From assembly GCA_005809115.1 (NCBI GenBank), contig SYLK01000087.1, positions 1 through 8,318 of the forward strand: DNA of 8,318 nucleotides. The letters run 5' to 3'. The DNA comes from Planctomyces sp. Lineage in GTDB: Bacteria > Planctomycetota > Planctomycetia > Planctomycetales > Planctomycetaceae. Below are positions 1 to 6,059 of this stretch, piece after piece (position 1 is the first letter of the stretch; each line of letters starts with the position of its first letter). Position numbers and translations under genes: made by a program. The notes below the pieces were generated by a model. The model worked only from the letters and a program-made list of their open reading frames with translations, had not been told where the DNA came from and did no database searches.

Positions 1-95
1 ACGCCCCGGTAAAAATTTCCACGTGAGCACACGTTCGTCCGGAGGAATGCATCACGCTGCCCCTCTGCGAGGCACTGCCCGCCTTGAAACGAAGG

Positions 96-127
96 AAAAA
101 CCCCCGCGCCGCTGCGTGCCGCGGGAG
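96..127 (-). terminator. Rho-independent terminator, minus strand
   Basis: Read on the minus strand, an 8-bp GC-rich stem (CTCCCGCG pairing with CGCGGGGG, one G-U pair) encloses an 11-base loop and is followed directly by TTTTT. No T-run follows on the plus strand, so it works in the minus direction. It lies about 230 bases beyond the purN stop and no gene lies between, so it is the likely end of the transcript that carries the membrane protein gene and purN. Confidence 0.6.
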
Positions 128-190
128 AGTCTAGCCGGGAAGACTGCGGCGTACCAGTGCCGACCTGCGGTTTCCCGCGGAGAAGAGACT

Positions 191-209
191 GCCGACAACT
201 GTTGACGGC
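191..209. repeat. Imperfect 19-bp palindrome
   Basis: GCCG-A-CAAC-T-GTTG-A-CGGC: two 9-base arms around a central T, symmetric except for one A:A mismatch. It lies downstream of purN, between its stop and the terminator. It could be a small hairpin in the 3' untranslated region or a protein binding site for a gene to the left; chance is also possible. Confidence 0.3.
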
Positions 210-358
210 TGCAGCTGTGGCAGAATCGGCGCCTCGTGGCAGATCGGACCACTGCCGCAACAGTCGCAATGAGCGTCTGCTGATGGATGGATGATCCCGA
301 CTCGAATTACCCGGCTGCGCGGCGGCGACAGGCGACAATTGACCGGCGGGTACGAAGT

Positions 359-1033
359 TCAGCGGATGATCGTATGGCATCCCGCGATGCGTACTCGGCC
401 GGCCGACAACAGACGGACAGCCTCGGGATAAGCGATCTTTTCCTGCTGAAAGACCAGAGCTGACAGCTGTTCCGCGTCCGACTGATCTGGTACGGCGACA
501 GTTCGCTGCAGAATGATCGGGCCATGATCGTACAGGTTGTCGGCAAAGTGCACGGTGCAGCCGCTGACTTTGACTCCCCTTTCAATGGCGGCCTGATGCA
601 CATGATGTCCGAAGAAACCGTGTCCACAGAAGGCCGGTATCAGTGCCGGATGGATGTTGACGACGCGCCAGCGGAAATCGTCAGGGATCTCGACGAGGCT
701 GAGAAATCCTGCCAGCGCCACCAGATCGGTGGCCACGTCACGGAGGCAACCGAAGACGGCATGGCTGAAGTCCCGCACGGACGAAAAGTCCCGGGGTCGG
801 ATGACGGTGCAGGGCAATCCGGCTTCCGCTGCCCGTTCGACTCCGCGACAAATCTTCCTGGTCGCAATCACCTGAACGATTTCCGCATGCAGCTGACCGC
901 AGCGGATCTGGTCGTGAAAATTCAGCAGACTCGTGCCGCCGCCGCTGATCAGGACACCAAGCCGCAGCGGGCGGCCCGCGACGGGCGGGAACGGCACAAA
1001 GGACTCGGCCGGCAATTCAGAGAACTGAGTCAT
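359..1033 (-). CDS. purN: Phosphoribosylglycinamide formyltransferase
   Basis: PurN transfers the formyl group of 10-formyltetrahydrofolate to glycinamide ribonucleotide, an early step of cytoplasmic purine synthesis. With the start at 1033 it has 224 residues, near the usual 190-215, with an N-terminal extension of about 22 residues before the first strand (RLGVLISGGGTS, about 24-35), whose glycine-rich loop binds the phosphate of GAR. The catalytic signature NIHPALIPAF is at 126-135; Asn126 and His128 match E. coli Asn106 and His108. SGCTVHFADNLYDHGPI is at 157-173, where Asp169 matches catalytic Asp144. An in-frame ATG at 1093 would add 20 residues, but these overlap the preceding gene more deeply and show no family similarity, so 1033 is preferred. 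No good Shine-Dalgarno precedes 1033; the start overlaps the end of the upstream gene by 17 bases, which suggests translational coupling. Confidence 0.93.
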   Translation of the reverse strand: MTQFSELPAESFVPFPPVAGRPLRLGVLISGGGTSLLNFHDQIRCGQLHAEIVQVIATRKICRGVERAAEAGLPCTVIRPRDFSSVRDFSHAVFGCLRDVATDLVALAGFLSLVEIPDDFRWRVVNIHPALIPAFCGHGFFGHHVHQAAIERGVKVSGCTVHFADNLYDHGPIILQRTVAVPDQSDAEQLSALVFQQEKIAYPEAVRLLSAGRVRIAGCHTIIR

Positions 1034-3104
1034 TTTGCAGACCGCTGGTGCTGAAGATGTCCGAGGGATCCCGGAACGATTGACCGACGTCATGGTGAGA
1101 ATTTACCAGCAGGCGGAGCTGCCGCCGCTCGCGCCGGTCTCTCTGAACACGGCCCCAGATGGCCATCATGACGACAATCCCCAGAAATCCCAGCAGCATG
1201 ATGGCCGATTCGCTGAGCGTCCGGTCGCCGCGTCGGACCGCCGCGGTGAGGCGTGGCGAATCCGCGGCCAGCGCGCCCTCTGCGGCCAGCGAAACGAGCT
1301 GATCATCGGTCGGATTCCAGCTGATTCTGCCGGCCAGCAACAGCGGTGCGACTCGCCGATGGTCATCGCTGCGGTAAACATAGGGTTTAAAAAAGCAGCC
1401 GGTCACTGTCACTCGGTCCACAACCTCAGCGGACTGCGGGAAATCCGGAGGCAGAGACGGCGTCACGATGACGGCCGGGTTGTGCTGAGAGTCATCCGTA
1501 AACAGCCACAACTCATGGAGCGGCTGCCCGGCATACATCCCCGCGTCACCGGGAAACGTGACGACCCGGCGGACATATCCCCGCAGCGTGACGAGTTTTC
1601 CCTGCCATTCCTCAGGATGCTCGAACACGTCGACGAACAGCGGGAATTTCTCCGAGTGGCTGCGCCAGTCCTGAAACCGGCCAATTCGCACAGCCGTCTG
1701 TCGTTCCAGCCGCTCGAGCCGTTTTCGATGTTCGTCGGCTGTGATCGTGCCCTGCTTTGCTGCGCTGTCGAGCAGCACCCGATCGGCTGTGGCTTTGTCC
1801 CGGATTTCCCGCATCAGCTCTGAAATTCTGCGATCCTGCAACGCTGCCGCAAGCTGTCTCTGAGCGTCGTCACTCGTCAGCTGCATCTGACGCAGCGTTT
1901 CGTAGTAGATCCAGTTTTCGTCTTCGGACAGCGGAGCCCGCTGCCGTGCGTACTTTGTGATGAGCTGGTCATAGGGCCGTGGCGTCAGGATCCGTACGGC
2001 TTCCGTCAGTATCAGAGGCTGGCTGCCCCAAAGTTTGACGAACCAGCCCTTGACAAGGACCGGAATCGTGACACCACGCTCAGCCGGCCAGACTTTTTCA
2101 GGCACCGACTGATTACCGGGACCGAGGTATCCCGTGGCATCGACGATGGCCAGCGTCTCCGTGTCGGTCAAATTCCGCAGGAATCCTCGCTGCAGACGGA
2201 TCAGACGGTCGGACGTCCCCGATTCAATCACCGGCAGTTCCACCTGACCTGACGGACTGTAGAGCCCATACATCACGACCGGGCGTCCCACGAAGTGCGA
2301 AGGATGGCTGGACATGTCATCGCGGAGCGAATAGCCCGAACCGAGACGACTGTCAGAAGATTCCGAAATCAGTCGATCGGAACCGTTCACAGGCGGATCG
2401 GAAGCACTGAAGGGCGCGTCGACGGTGCGACTGACTCGCTGGACCTGCAGTGTGCCGTTCTGCCATGCCATTCTCCGCGCCTGTTCGAACCCGTAGAATG
2501 CGGACTCCCAGCGATTGATCTGCGACTGTTCAGCCAGCACGTCACCCGCAGCGTCATGCTGAGCGGCGAACCGACGCTCGTCAATCGCCTGCAGCAGTTC
2601 TCCATAGGCCAGAGATTCCGCATCTGTCAGCTCAGGCTGCCCATGCTGAAACCGGACCGGGACCGCTGAGGCAGCGTCGGCGGCGGGATCAGGGCTGAGA
2701 ACCGACAGGTCGGCCACCGTCACTCGGTGGGTTCGCCAGTCAAAAGCCAGATCCGGCTCCGGACTGCCCCCACGCCGTTCCGGCCGAATCAACAACGTGT
2801 CGTCCTTGCGCCCGGCATCGCGCCCGGAACGGGATCCACGGAGTTGCGGGTCAGACTGGACTTCGCGAAGTTCCCGCAGCCTCGCTCGGCTGTCGCCGGC
2901 ATCCTCGGTTCCTTCTCGGCCTCCTGATTCCCTGTCTGCAGGCAGCCGTGGGGACAGTGGCGGAAAGAGTTCGTCGTCCGGCTGAGCCGCTGCCGGGGGG
3001 CATGCGGAGATCCCGGTCAACAGCACGGCCGCCAGGAACCAGAGGAACGCAGGTCGCGGGACAGACACGGAATGCGTCCCCAGGCACGAGATCGAGGAAA
3101 TCAT
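1017..3104 (-). CDS. Membrane-anchored protein with duplicated domain, function unknown
   Basis: A 695-residue protein I cannot assign to a family. Start 3104 is chosen because GGAGGG lies 9 bases before the ATG and a signal sequence follows at once; the frame is open back to 3344 but those 80 residues have no export signal at their head. A hydrophobic stretch (about 19-34) ends in ISAC with Cys35, which fits a lipobox; cleavage after AAA at 38-40 by signal peptidase I is the alternative. Residues 45-120 are polar and charged. Two similar regions, about 267-372 and 496-596, share HPxx[FW]xG[RK]xV near the start and VxGxFxK with a later PL[IL]L near the end; they are beta-rich and could be OB-like folds (inference). 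A charged helical linker (about 375-480) joins them. One transmembrane helix (about 633-651) precedes an arginine-rich tail of about 45 residues, likely cytoplasmic. Most of the protein would therefore be periplasmic. It lies immediately upstream of purN. Confidence 0.8.
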   Translation of the reverse strand: MISSISCLGTHSVSVPRPAFLWFLAAVLLTGISACPPAAAQPDDELFPPLSPRLPADRESGGREGTEDAGDSRARLRELREVQSDPQLRGSRSGRDAGRKDDTLLIRPERRGGSPEPDLAFDWRTHRVTVADLSVLSPDPAADAASAVPVRFQHGQPELTDAESLAYGELLQAIDERRFAAQHDAAGDVLAEQSQINRWESAFYGFEQARRMAWQNGTLQVQRVSRTVDAPFSASDPPVNGSDRLISESSDSRLGSGYSLRDDMSSHPSHFVGRPVVMYGLYSPSGQVELPVIESGTSDRLIRLQRGFLRNLTDTETLAIVDATGYLGPGNQSVPEKVWPAERGVTIPVLVKGWFVKLWGSQPLILTEAVRILTPRPYDQLITKYARQRAPLSEDENWIYYETLRQMQLTSDDAQRQLAAALQDRRISELMREIRDKATADRVLLDSAAKQGTITADEHRKRLERLERQTAVRIGRFQDWRSHSEKFPLFVDVFEHPEEWQGKLVTLRGYVRRVVTFPGDAGMYAGQPLHELWLFTDDSQHNPAVIVTPSLPPDFPQSAEVVDRVTVTGCFFKPYVYRSDDHRRVAPLLLAGRISWNPTDDQLVSLAAEGALAADSPRLTAAVRRGDRTLSESAIMLLGFLGIVVMMAIWGRVQRDRRERRQLRLLVNSHHDVGQSFRDPSDIFSTSGLQNDSVL
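1317..1619 (-). repeat. Second copy of internal duplicated domain
   Basis: Codes residues about 496-596 of the membrane protein. It opens with HPEEWQGKLVTLRGYV and closes with VTVTGCFFKPYVYR and a later PLLLAGRISW. The same order of motifs is found in the copy at 1989-2306. The similarity is at protein level only. Confidence 0.5.
1989..2306 (-). repeat. First copy of internal duplicated domain
   Basis: Codes residues about 267-372 of the membrane protein. It opens with HPSHFVGRPVVMYGLY and closes with IPVLVKGWFVKLW and PLILTEAVRI, matching the layout of the copy at 1317-1619. The two copies have similar length (about 106 and 101 residues). Confidence 0.5.
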
Positions 3105-3273
3105 GGAATTGCGCCCTCCATTTCGCAGAATAATCAGCCTGCATAGTCTAGGAATTCTGCAGCAAACGGCACCAGCACAGATTGCCAGAAATCGAGGAAA
3201 TGGGCTGAGCAATTTCTGGAGGCAGCCAGCGGGTTGTAAGGATTCAGAGCGAACGTCCGTCGAGAGAGTCGCG

Positions 3274-3302
3274 TTGACACTGTTCGAGGAATGGCTGATA
3301 AT
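3274..3302 (+). promoter_or_regulatory. Sigma70-type promoter for trxA
   Basis: TTGACA at 3274-3279, a spacer of exactly 17 bases, then GATAAT at 3297-3302: only one base differs from the bacterial housekeeping consensus. Transcription should begin near 3309, giving an untranslated leader of about 75 bases before the trxA GTG at 3386. It lies in the divergent region between the membrane protein gene and trxA. No comparably good promoter was found facing the other way. Confidence 0.8.
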
Positions 3303-3385
3303 CCGGAAAAGCTGGCTCGTTCCAGGTACGTGGTTTCGGGGCATGTGCCTGCGGCGCGCGACTGGACATTTCAGGAGAACTGGGA

Positions 3386-3715
3386 GTGACGGGAAACTTA
3401 CGGGAATTCACGGACGCTAATTTTCAGGATGAAGTGCTGCACTCGACAGAGCCAGTCCTGGTGGACTTCTGGGCGCCATGGTGTGGTCCATGTCGGATGC
3501 TGATGCCGACGGTGGAGCAGCTGGCGAATGAATACGCGGGGAAAGTGAAGGTCGGCAAGGTCAACACGGATGACAATCAGGGGACTGCAGCGAGCTACGG
3601 GATCACCAGTATTCCGACGGTGATGTTGTTCAAGAACGGTCAACTGGTGGACAAGGTGGTGGGGGCTCCTCCGAAGCAGCATTTCATCAACATGCTGGAC
3701 AAGGCAATTGCCTGA
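3386..3715 (+). CDS. trxA: Thioredoxin
   Basis: A small cytoplasmic dithiol-disulfide oxidoreductase, kept reduced by thioredoxin reductase, that reduces protein disulfides. The 109 residues match the length of E. coli thioredoxin 1. The active site WCGPC is at 32-36 within VDFWAPWCGPCRM; Asp27 corresponds to the buried acid of the family. SIPT at 75-78 supplies the cis-proline (Pro77), and FKNGQ and the glycine of VVGA (about 82-94) follow as in classical thioredoxins. There is no signal peptide. The start is a GTG, supported by AGGAG at 3373-3377 eight bases before it. A near-consensus promoter lies upstream at 3274-3302. The coiled-coil gene follows after 116 bases in the same direction, so it may share this transcript if the hairpin after trxA does not stop it. 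Confidence 0.97.
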   Translation: MTGNLREFTDANFQDEVLHSTEPVLVDFWAPWCGPCRMLMPTVEQLANEYAGKVKVGKVNTDDNQGTAASYGITSIPTVMLFKNGQLVDKVVGAPPKQHFINMLDKAIA

Positions 3716-3737
3716 CCGTCGGGTTATCCGGACGGTC
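3714..3737 (+). terminator. Hairpin after trxA, possible terminator or attenuator
   Basis: GACCGTC and GACGGTC form a perfect 7-bp stem around a 10-base interior that can add a GG:CC pairing. The stem overlaps the trxA stop codon. No T-run follows, so it is not a classical intrinsic terminator; it may protect the trxA mRNA end or reduce read-through into the next gene. Confidence 0.4.
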
Positions 3738-3831
3738 GTGGTGATCCTTGCGGAACGCGGGCGTTACGGGACTTGTGCGGGTTGAGAATTCGATTTTTCT
3801 GAGACCGTAGTTTGGGAAAGGACTCCCGAAC

Positions 3832-5661
3832 GTGCCGGATGACTTCGCGGTGCAGCTGCCGGAGCAATCAGTGCATCCGGATTGCGCGCTGTCAGTTACA
3901 TCCGGGGTCCCGGAGATCGTTGCTGCAGACGGAACGGGGTCGGCAGGTGATGCGGCGGGGGTCTGGTCAAGGTCCCCTGCGGCTGGACAGGTGGGGGATT
4001 CTGACGCGCTGCGGATTCTGTTGCAGGCATCTGCGGCCGCGGAATCGCTTCAGCAGCGGTTTACTGAGCTGCAGCAGCGGCGGGCGGAGCTGACAGCGGA
4101 ACATCAGCAGCTTGAGGCGGACCGTCGGGCGTTCGAGAATCGGGCTCGGGAGTTCGCGGCCAGCGTCGCACAGGACCGGGCGGCCCAGCGGGAGATGCAG
4201 GCTGAGCTGGAGCAGCGGCTGACCCGAGCTGCCGAGCAGGAGACGCTGCTGGAGCGGCAGACGGTTGAGCTGCGCGCGGCGCAGCGTGCTCTGAGTGAAG
4301 AGCGCGTGATTCTGAAGGGCGCACTGAAGGCGGAACTGGACGAGGAGCGTCGGAAGCTGGAGCAGCAGCGGCTGCAGCTGGAGGCGGATCGGCAGCAGTT
4401 GATCGTGCGGCGCGAGCAGGATCGGAACGAACACTCTGCCCGGCTGCAGGAAGTCGACTCACTGTTGCAGGCCGAGAAGTCCCGGCTGGCAGAGCGGGTG
4501 CGTCAGGACCTGTCCTCCGAGTTAACGCAGCTGAACCGTGAGAAGCGGGAGTGGCGTGAATCGCTGGAACACCAGCAGGCCGAGCTGCAGCACCAGGCTG
4601 AGGAGGTGCAGCAGCAGCGTGAGGCTTTTGGTGAGCAGCTGGAGGCTGAACAGAAGCGAGGCCAGGAGGAACTGGACAAGCGGCGTCAGATACTGATTAC
4701 GGAGCAGAGTAATCTGCAGCGGCGATACCGCTTCCAGTTTGAGCATCTGGGACGAGCGCGCGAAGATCTGGAGCTGGAGATCCGCGAGCTGCGCCGTGAG
4801 CAGCAGCTCTTTCGTACGGAACGTCAGCAGTTCAGTGAACAGCACCGGCTGCGTTTTCATCAGCTGGAGTCGATCCGACAGAAACTGCACGAGGCGGAAA
4901 GCTCGCTGCTGCGTGAGACCCGGATTGTGGAGCGTACTCGGACCGCGGCTCTGGCCGATCTGCAGCGGGTGCAGGTCCGCAGTCAGGAGGAGCGGGACGC
5001 CGCCACGCGGGACATTGAGTCGCGGCAGCGGAAGCTGCGGCAGCAGGAATCGGCCCTGGCGGAGATGTCACACAGACTGGATGAGCGCGCGCAGCGACTT
5101 GGTCGGCTGCGCGCGGAACTGGACCGGACTCAGGCGGAAATCCAGGAACAGCGGCTGGCGATAGACGAAGCGCGAGCAGCCCTGGCCCGTGATCCGGGCG
5201 GGCCCGAGATCGCTCGGGCGCGTCTGGAGCAGGCTCGCGGTGACGTGCAGTCCTTTTTCAATCGCCTGAAAAATCAGCTGAATTCCGAACGCGACAAGCT
5301 GGAACTGTCGGCGGCTGAAATCGCCGAGCGTCAGTTGCAGTTTCGCCGCGACCGGGCGGAACTGGAACAGTGGTTTGCGGAACGTGAGGCATCGGTGCTT
5401 GTCGCCGGCGCGAACTCCGAGGTGCCCGCACTCCAGGAAACAATTCATGCTCTGCAGCAGCAGATCGTGCGAGTAGAAGAACGATGGAAGTCCGAGAGAC
5501 GTGACGCGGAACGGACAATCCGTGAGCTACTCGATCAGCTGGCGCTGCGCGACATGACCACGTACCAGAAGGCGAGCCCAGGTGGCGGCCGTCGTTCCGG
5601 ATCAGGCAGCGCAGGTCCTGAGGAGCAGTCGGCTGTGCCGGGCAGCCGCGACGCGGCCTGA
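3832..5661 (+). CDS. Long coiled-coil protein, function unknown
   Basis: A 609-residue protein I cannot assign to a named family. The start is a GTG with AAGGA nine bases before it (3818-3822). Residues 1-56 are non-helical with mixed composition. From about 57 to 450 the sequence is almost continuous heptad-type helix, very rich in Gln, Glu, Arg and Leu and nearly free of proline and glycine. A break at RDPGGPE (about 453-459) is followed by more helix to about 520, a second break (VLVAGANSEVPA, about 522-533), a last helix to about 575, and a disordered Gly/Ser/Arg tail. There is a single cysteine (Cys18), no signal peptide and no membrane segment, so it is probably cytoplasmic. Such proteins can form filaments or scaffolds, or resemble SMC and RmuC arms, but I see no ATPase or nuclease motif. 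It follows trxA at 116 bases. The compositional bias keeps reverse frames open as well, so overlapping antisense frames here are artefacts. Confidence 0.85.
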   Translation: MPDDFAVQLPEQSVHPDCALSVTSGVPEIVAADGTGSAGDAAGVWSRSPAAGQVGDSDALRILLQASAAAESLQQRFTELQQRRAELTAEHQQLEADRRAFENRAREFAASVAQDRAAQREMQAELEQRLTRAAEQETLLERQTVELRAAQRALSEERVILKGALKAELDEERRKLEQQRLQLEADRQQLIVRREQDRNEHSARLQEVDSLLQAEKSRLAERVRQDLSSELTQLNREKREWRESLEHQQAELQHQAEEVQQQREAFGEQLEAEQKRGQEELDKRRQILITEQSNLQRRYRFQFEHLGRAREDLELEIRELRREQQLFRTERQQFSEQHRLRFHQLESIRQKLHEAESSLLRETRIVERTRTAALADLQRVQVRSQEERDAATRDIESRQRKLRQQESALAEMSHRLDERAQRLGRLRAELDRTQAEIQEQRLAIDEARAALARDPGGPEIARARLEQARGDVQSFFNRLKNQLNSERDKLELSAAEIAERQLQFRRDRAELEQWFAEREASVLVAGANSEVPALQETIHALQQQIVRVEERWKSERRDAERTIRELLDQLALRDMTTYQKASPGGGRRSGSGSAGPEEQSAVPGSRDAA

Positions 5662-5790
5662 GTGGCAGACGCCCGGAGGTGGAGCAGCAGACGGAAGGGA
5701 GGATACCAGACGCCCTTCAGATCTGCCGCCGCCCGCAGTTCTGCTGGCCACACCTCCTGGATGTGCCGCGCACTGATCACCGGGATCACC

Positions 5791-5805
5791 GTACGTGCAA
5801 CGTAC
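5791..5805. promoter_or_regulatory. Perfect inverted repeat, possible operator
   Basis: GTACGT-GCA-ACGTAC, two perfect 6-base arms around three bases. It lies right after the doubled GATCACC and about 255 bases before the DUF1501 start. It could be a binding site for a dimeric regulator or a small hairpin; there is no direct evidence for either. Confidence 0.3.
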
Positions 5806-5834
5806 CACCGTCTCGTGGGAAATGCTTGCAATTC

Positions 5835-5850
5835 GACAGAGTATTCTGTC
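5835..5850. promoter_or_regulatory. Perfect inverted repeat, possible operator
   Basis: GACAGA-GTAT-TCTGTC, two perfect 6-base arms around four bases, 29 bases after the preceding inverted repeat. The arms differ from those of that repeat, so it is not a second copy of the same site. It does not match the E. coli LexA box, where CTGT comes first and ACAG last. Confidence 0.3.
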
Positions 5851-6059
5851 AGACTGGTCAGGGGTGAGCAGAGCCTGAAGTCGAAGCCGGGAACCCGAGG
5901 CGAATCTGCAGGTATCGTCGCAATCGTGCTGGAATTGTGGCTGGAGTTCTGAGGACGGCAGACGGGAACCTTGTCGAGCTGTGACCATGACCGGTGTCAC
6001 TGAGCAGCGGGCTTCGCCCAATGCGTGGATTTTCCGCGGACACTGACGGGAGAATTTCG

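Larger units (their letters stand above)
1..358. other. Gene-free stretch at left edge
   Basis: No convincing gene is seen. The open frames here are short, lack a ribosome binding site and give arginine-rich low-information proteins. One plus-strand frame enters from the left edge and stops at 24-26; only seven codons are visible, so it could be the tail of a gene outside the window, but nothing supports that. The stretch contains a probable minus-strand terminator (96-127) and an imperfect dyad (191-209), listed separately. It most likely holds the 3' untranslated region of the purN transcript. Confidence 0.5.
5662..6059. other. Gene-free stretch between coiled-coil and DUF1501 genes
   Basis: Nearly 400 bases without a supported gene. 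A frame of 96 codons (5662-5952) opens with GTG directly after the preceding stop, but it has no ribosome binding site and no recognisable protein features. The stretch carries a direct repeat GATCACC (5775-5781 and 5784-5790) and two perfect inverted repeats (5791-5805 and 5835-5850). No clear -35/-10 pair was found. It should contain the promoter of the DUF1501 gene. Confidence 0.5.

Noticed and set aside
1..26. C-terminal tail of a gene to the left
   Set aside because: Only seven codons precede the stop at 24-26, too few to recognise or support.
524..1054. Plus-strand open frame of 176 codons opposite purN
   Set aside because: It is fully antisense to purN, which has clear catalytic motifs, and its protein has no recognisable features.
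1034..1093. 20-codon extension of purN to an ATG at 1093
   Set aside because: No ribosome binding site, deeper overlap with the upstream gene, and no family similarity in the added residues.
1035..1823. Plus-strand open frame of 262 codons opposite the membrane protein gene
   Set aside because: The minus-strand gene has a signal sequence, a transmembrane helix and a good ribosome binding site; the antisense frame has none of these.
3105..3344. 80-codon N-terminal extension of the membrane protein
   Set aside because: The start at 3104 has a GGAGGG ribosome binding site and puts the export signal at the N-terminus; the extension covers the divergent promoter region.
3967..4462. Minus-strand frames of 155 and 133 codons inside the coiled-coil gene
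   Set aside because: They arise because CTG/CAG-rich codons leave the reverse strand free of stops; their products are low-complexity Leu/Gln or Ala/Pro runs.
5835..5850. LexA-type SOS box
   Set aside because: The arm order is ACAG...CTGT, the reverse of the E. coli box, and no SOS gene is nearby.
5662..5952. 96-codon frame directly after the coiled-coil gene
   Set aside because: GTG start abuts the previous stop with no ribosome binding site, and the protein shows no domain or consistent composition.
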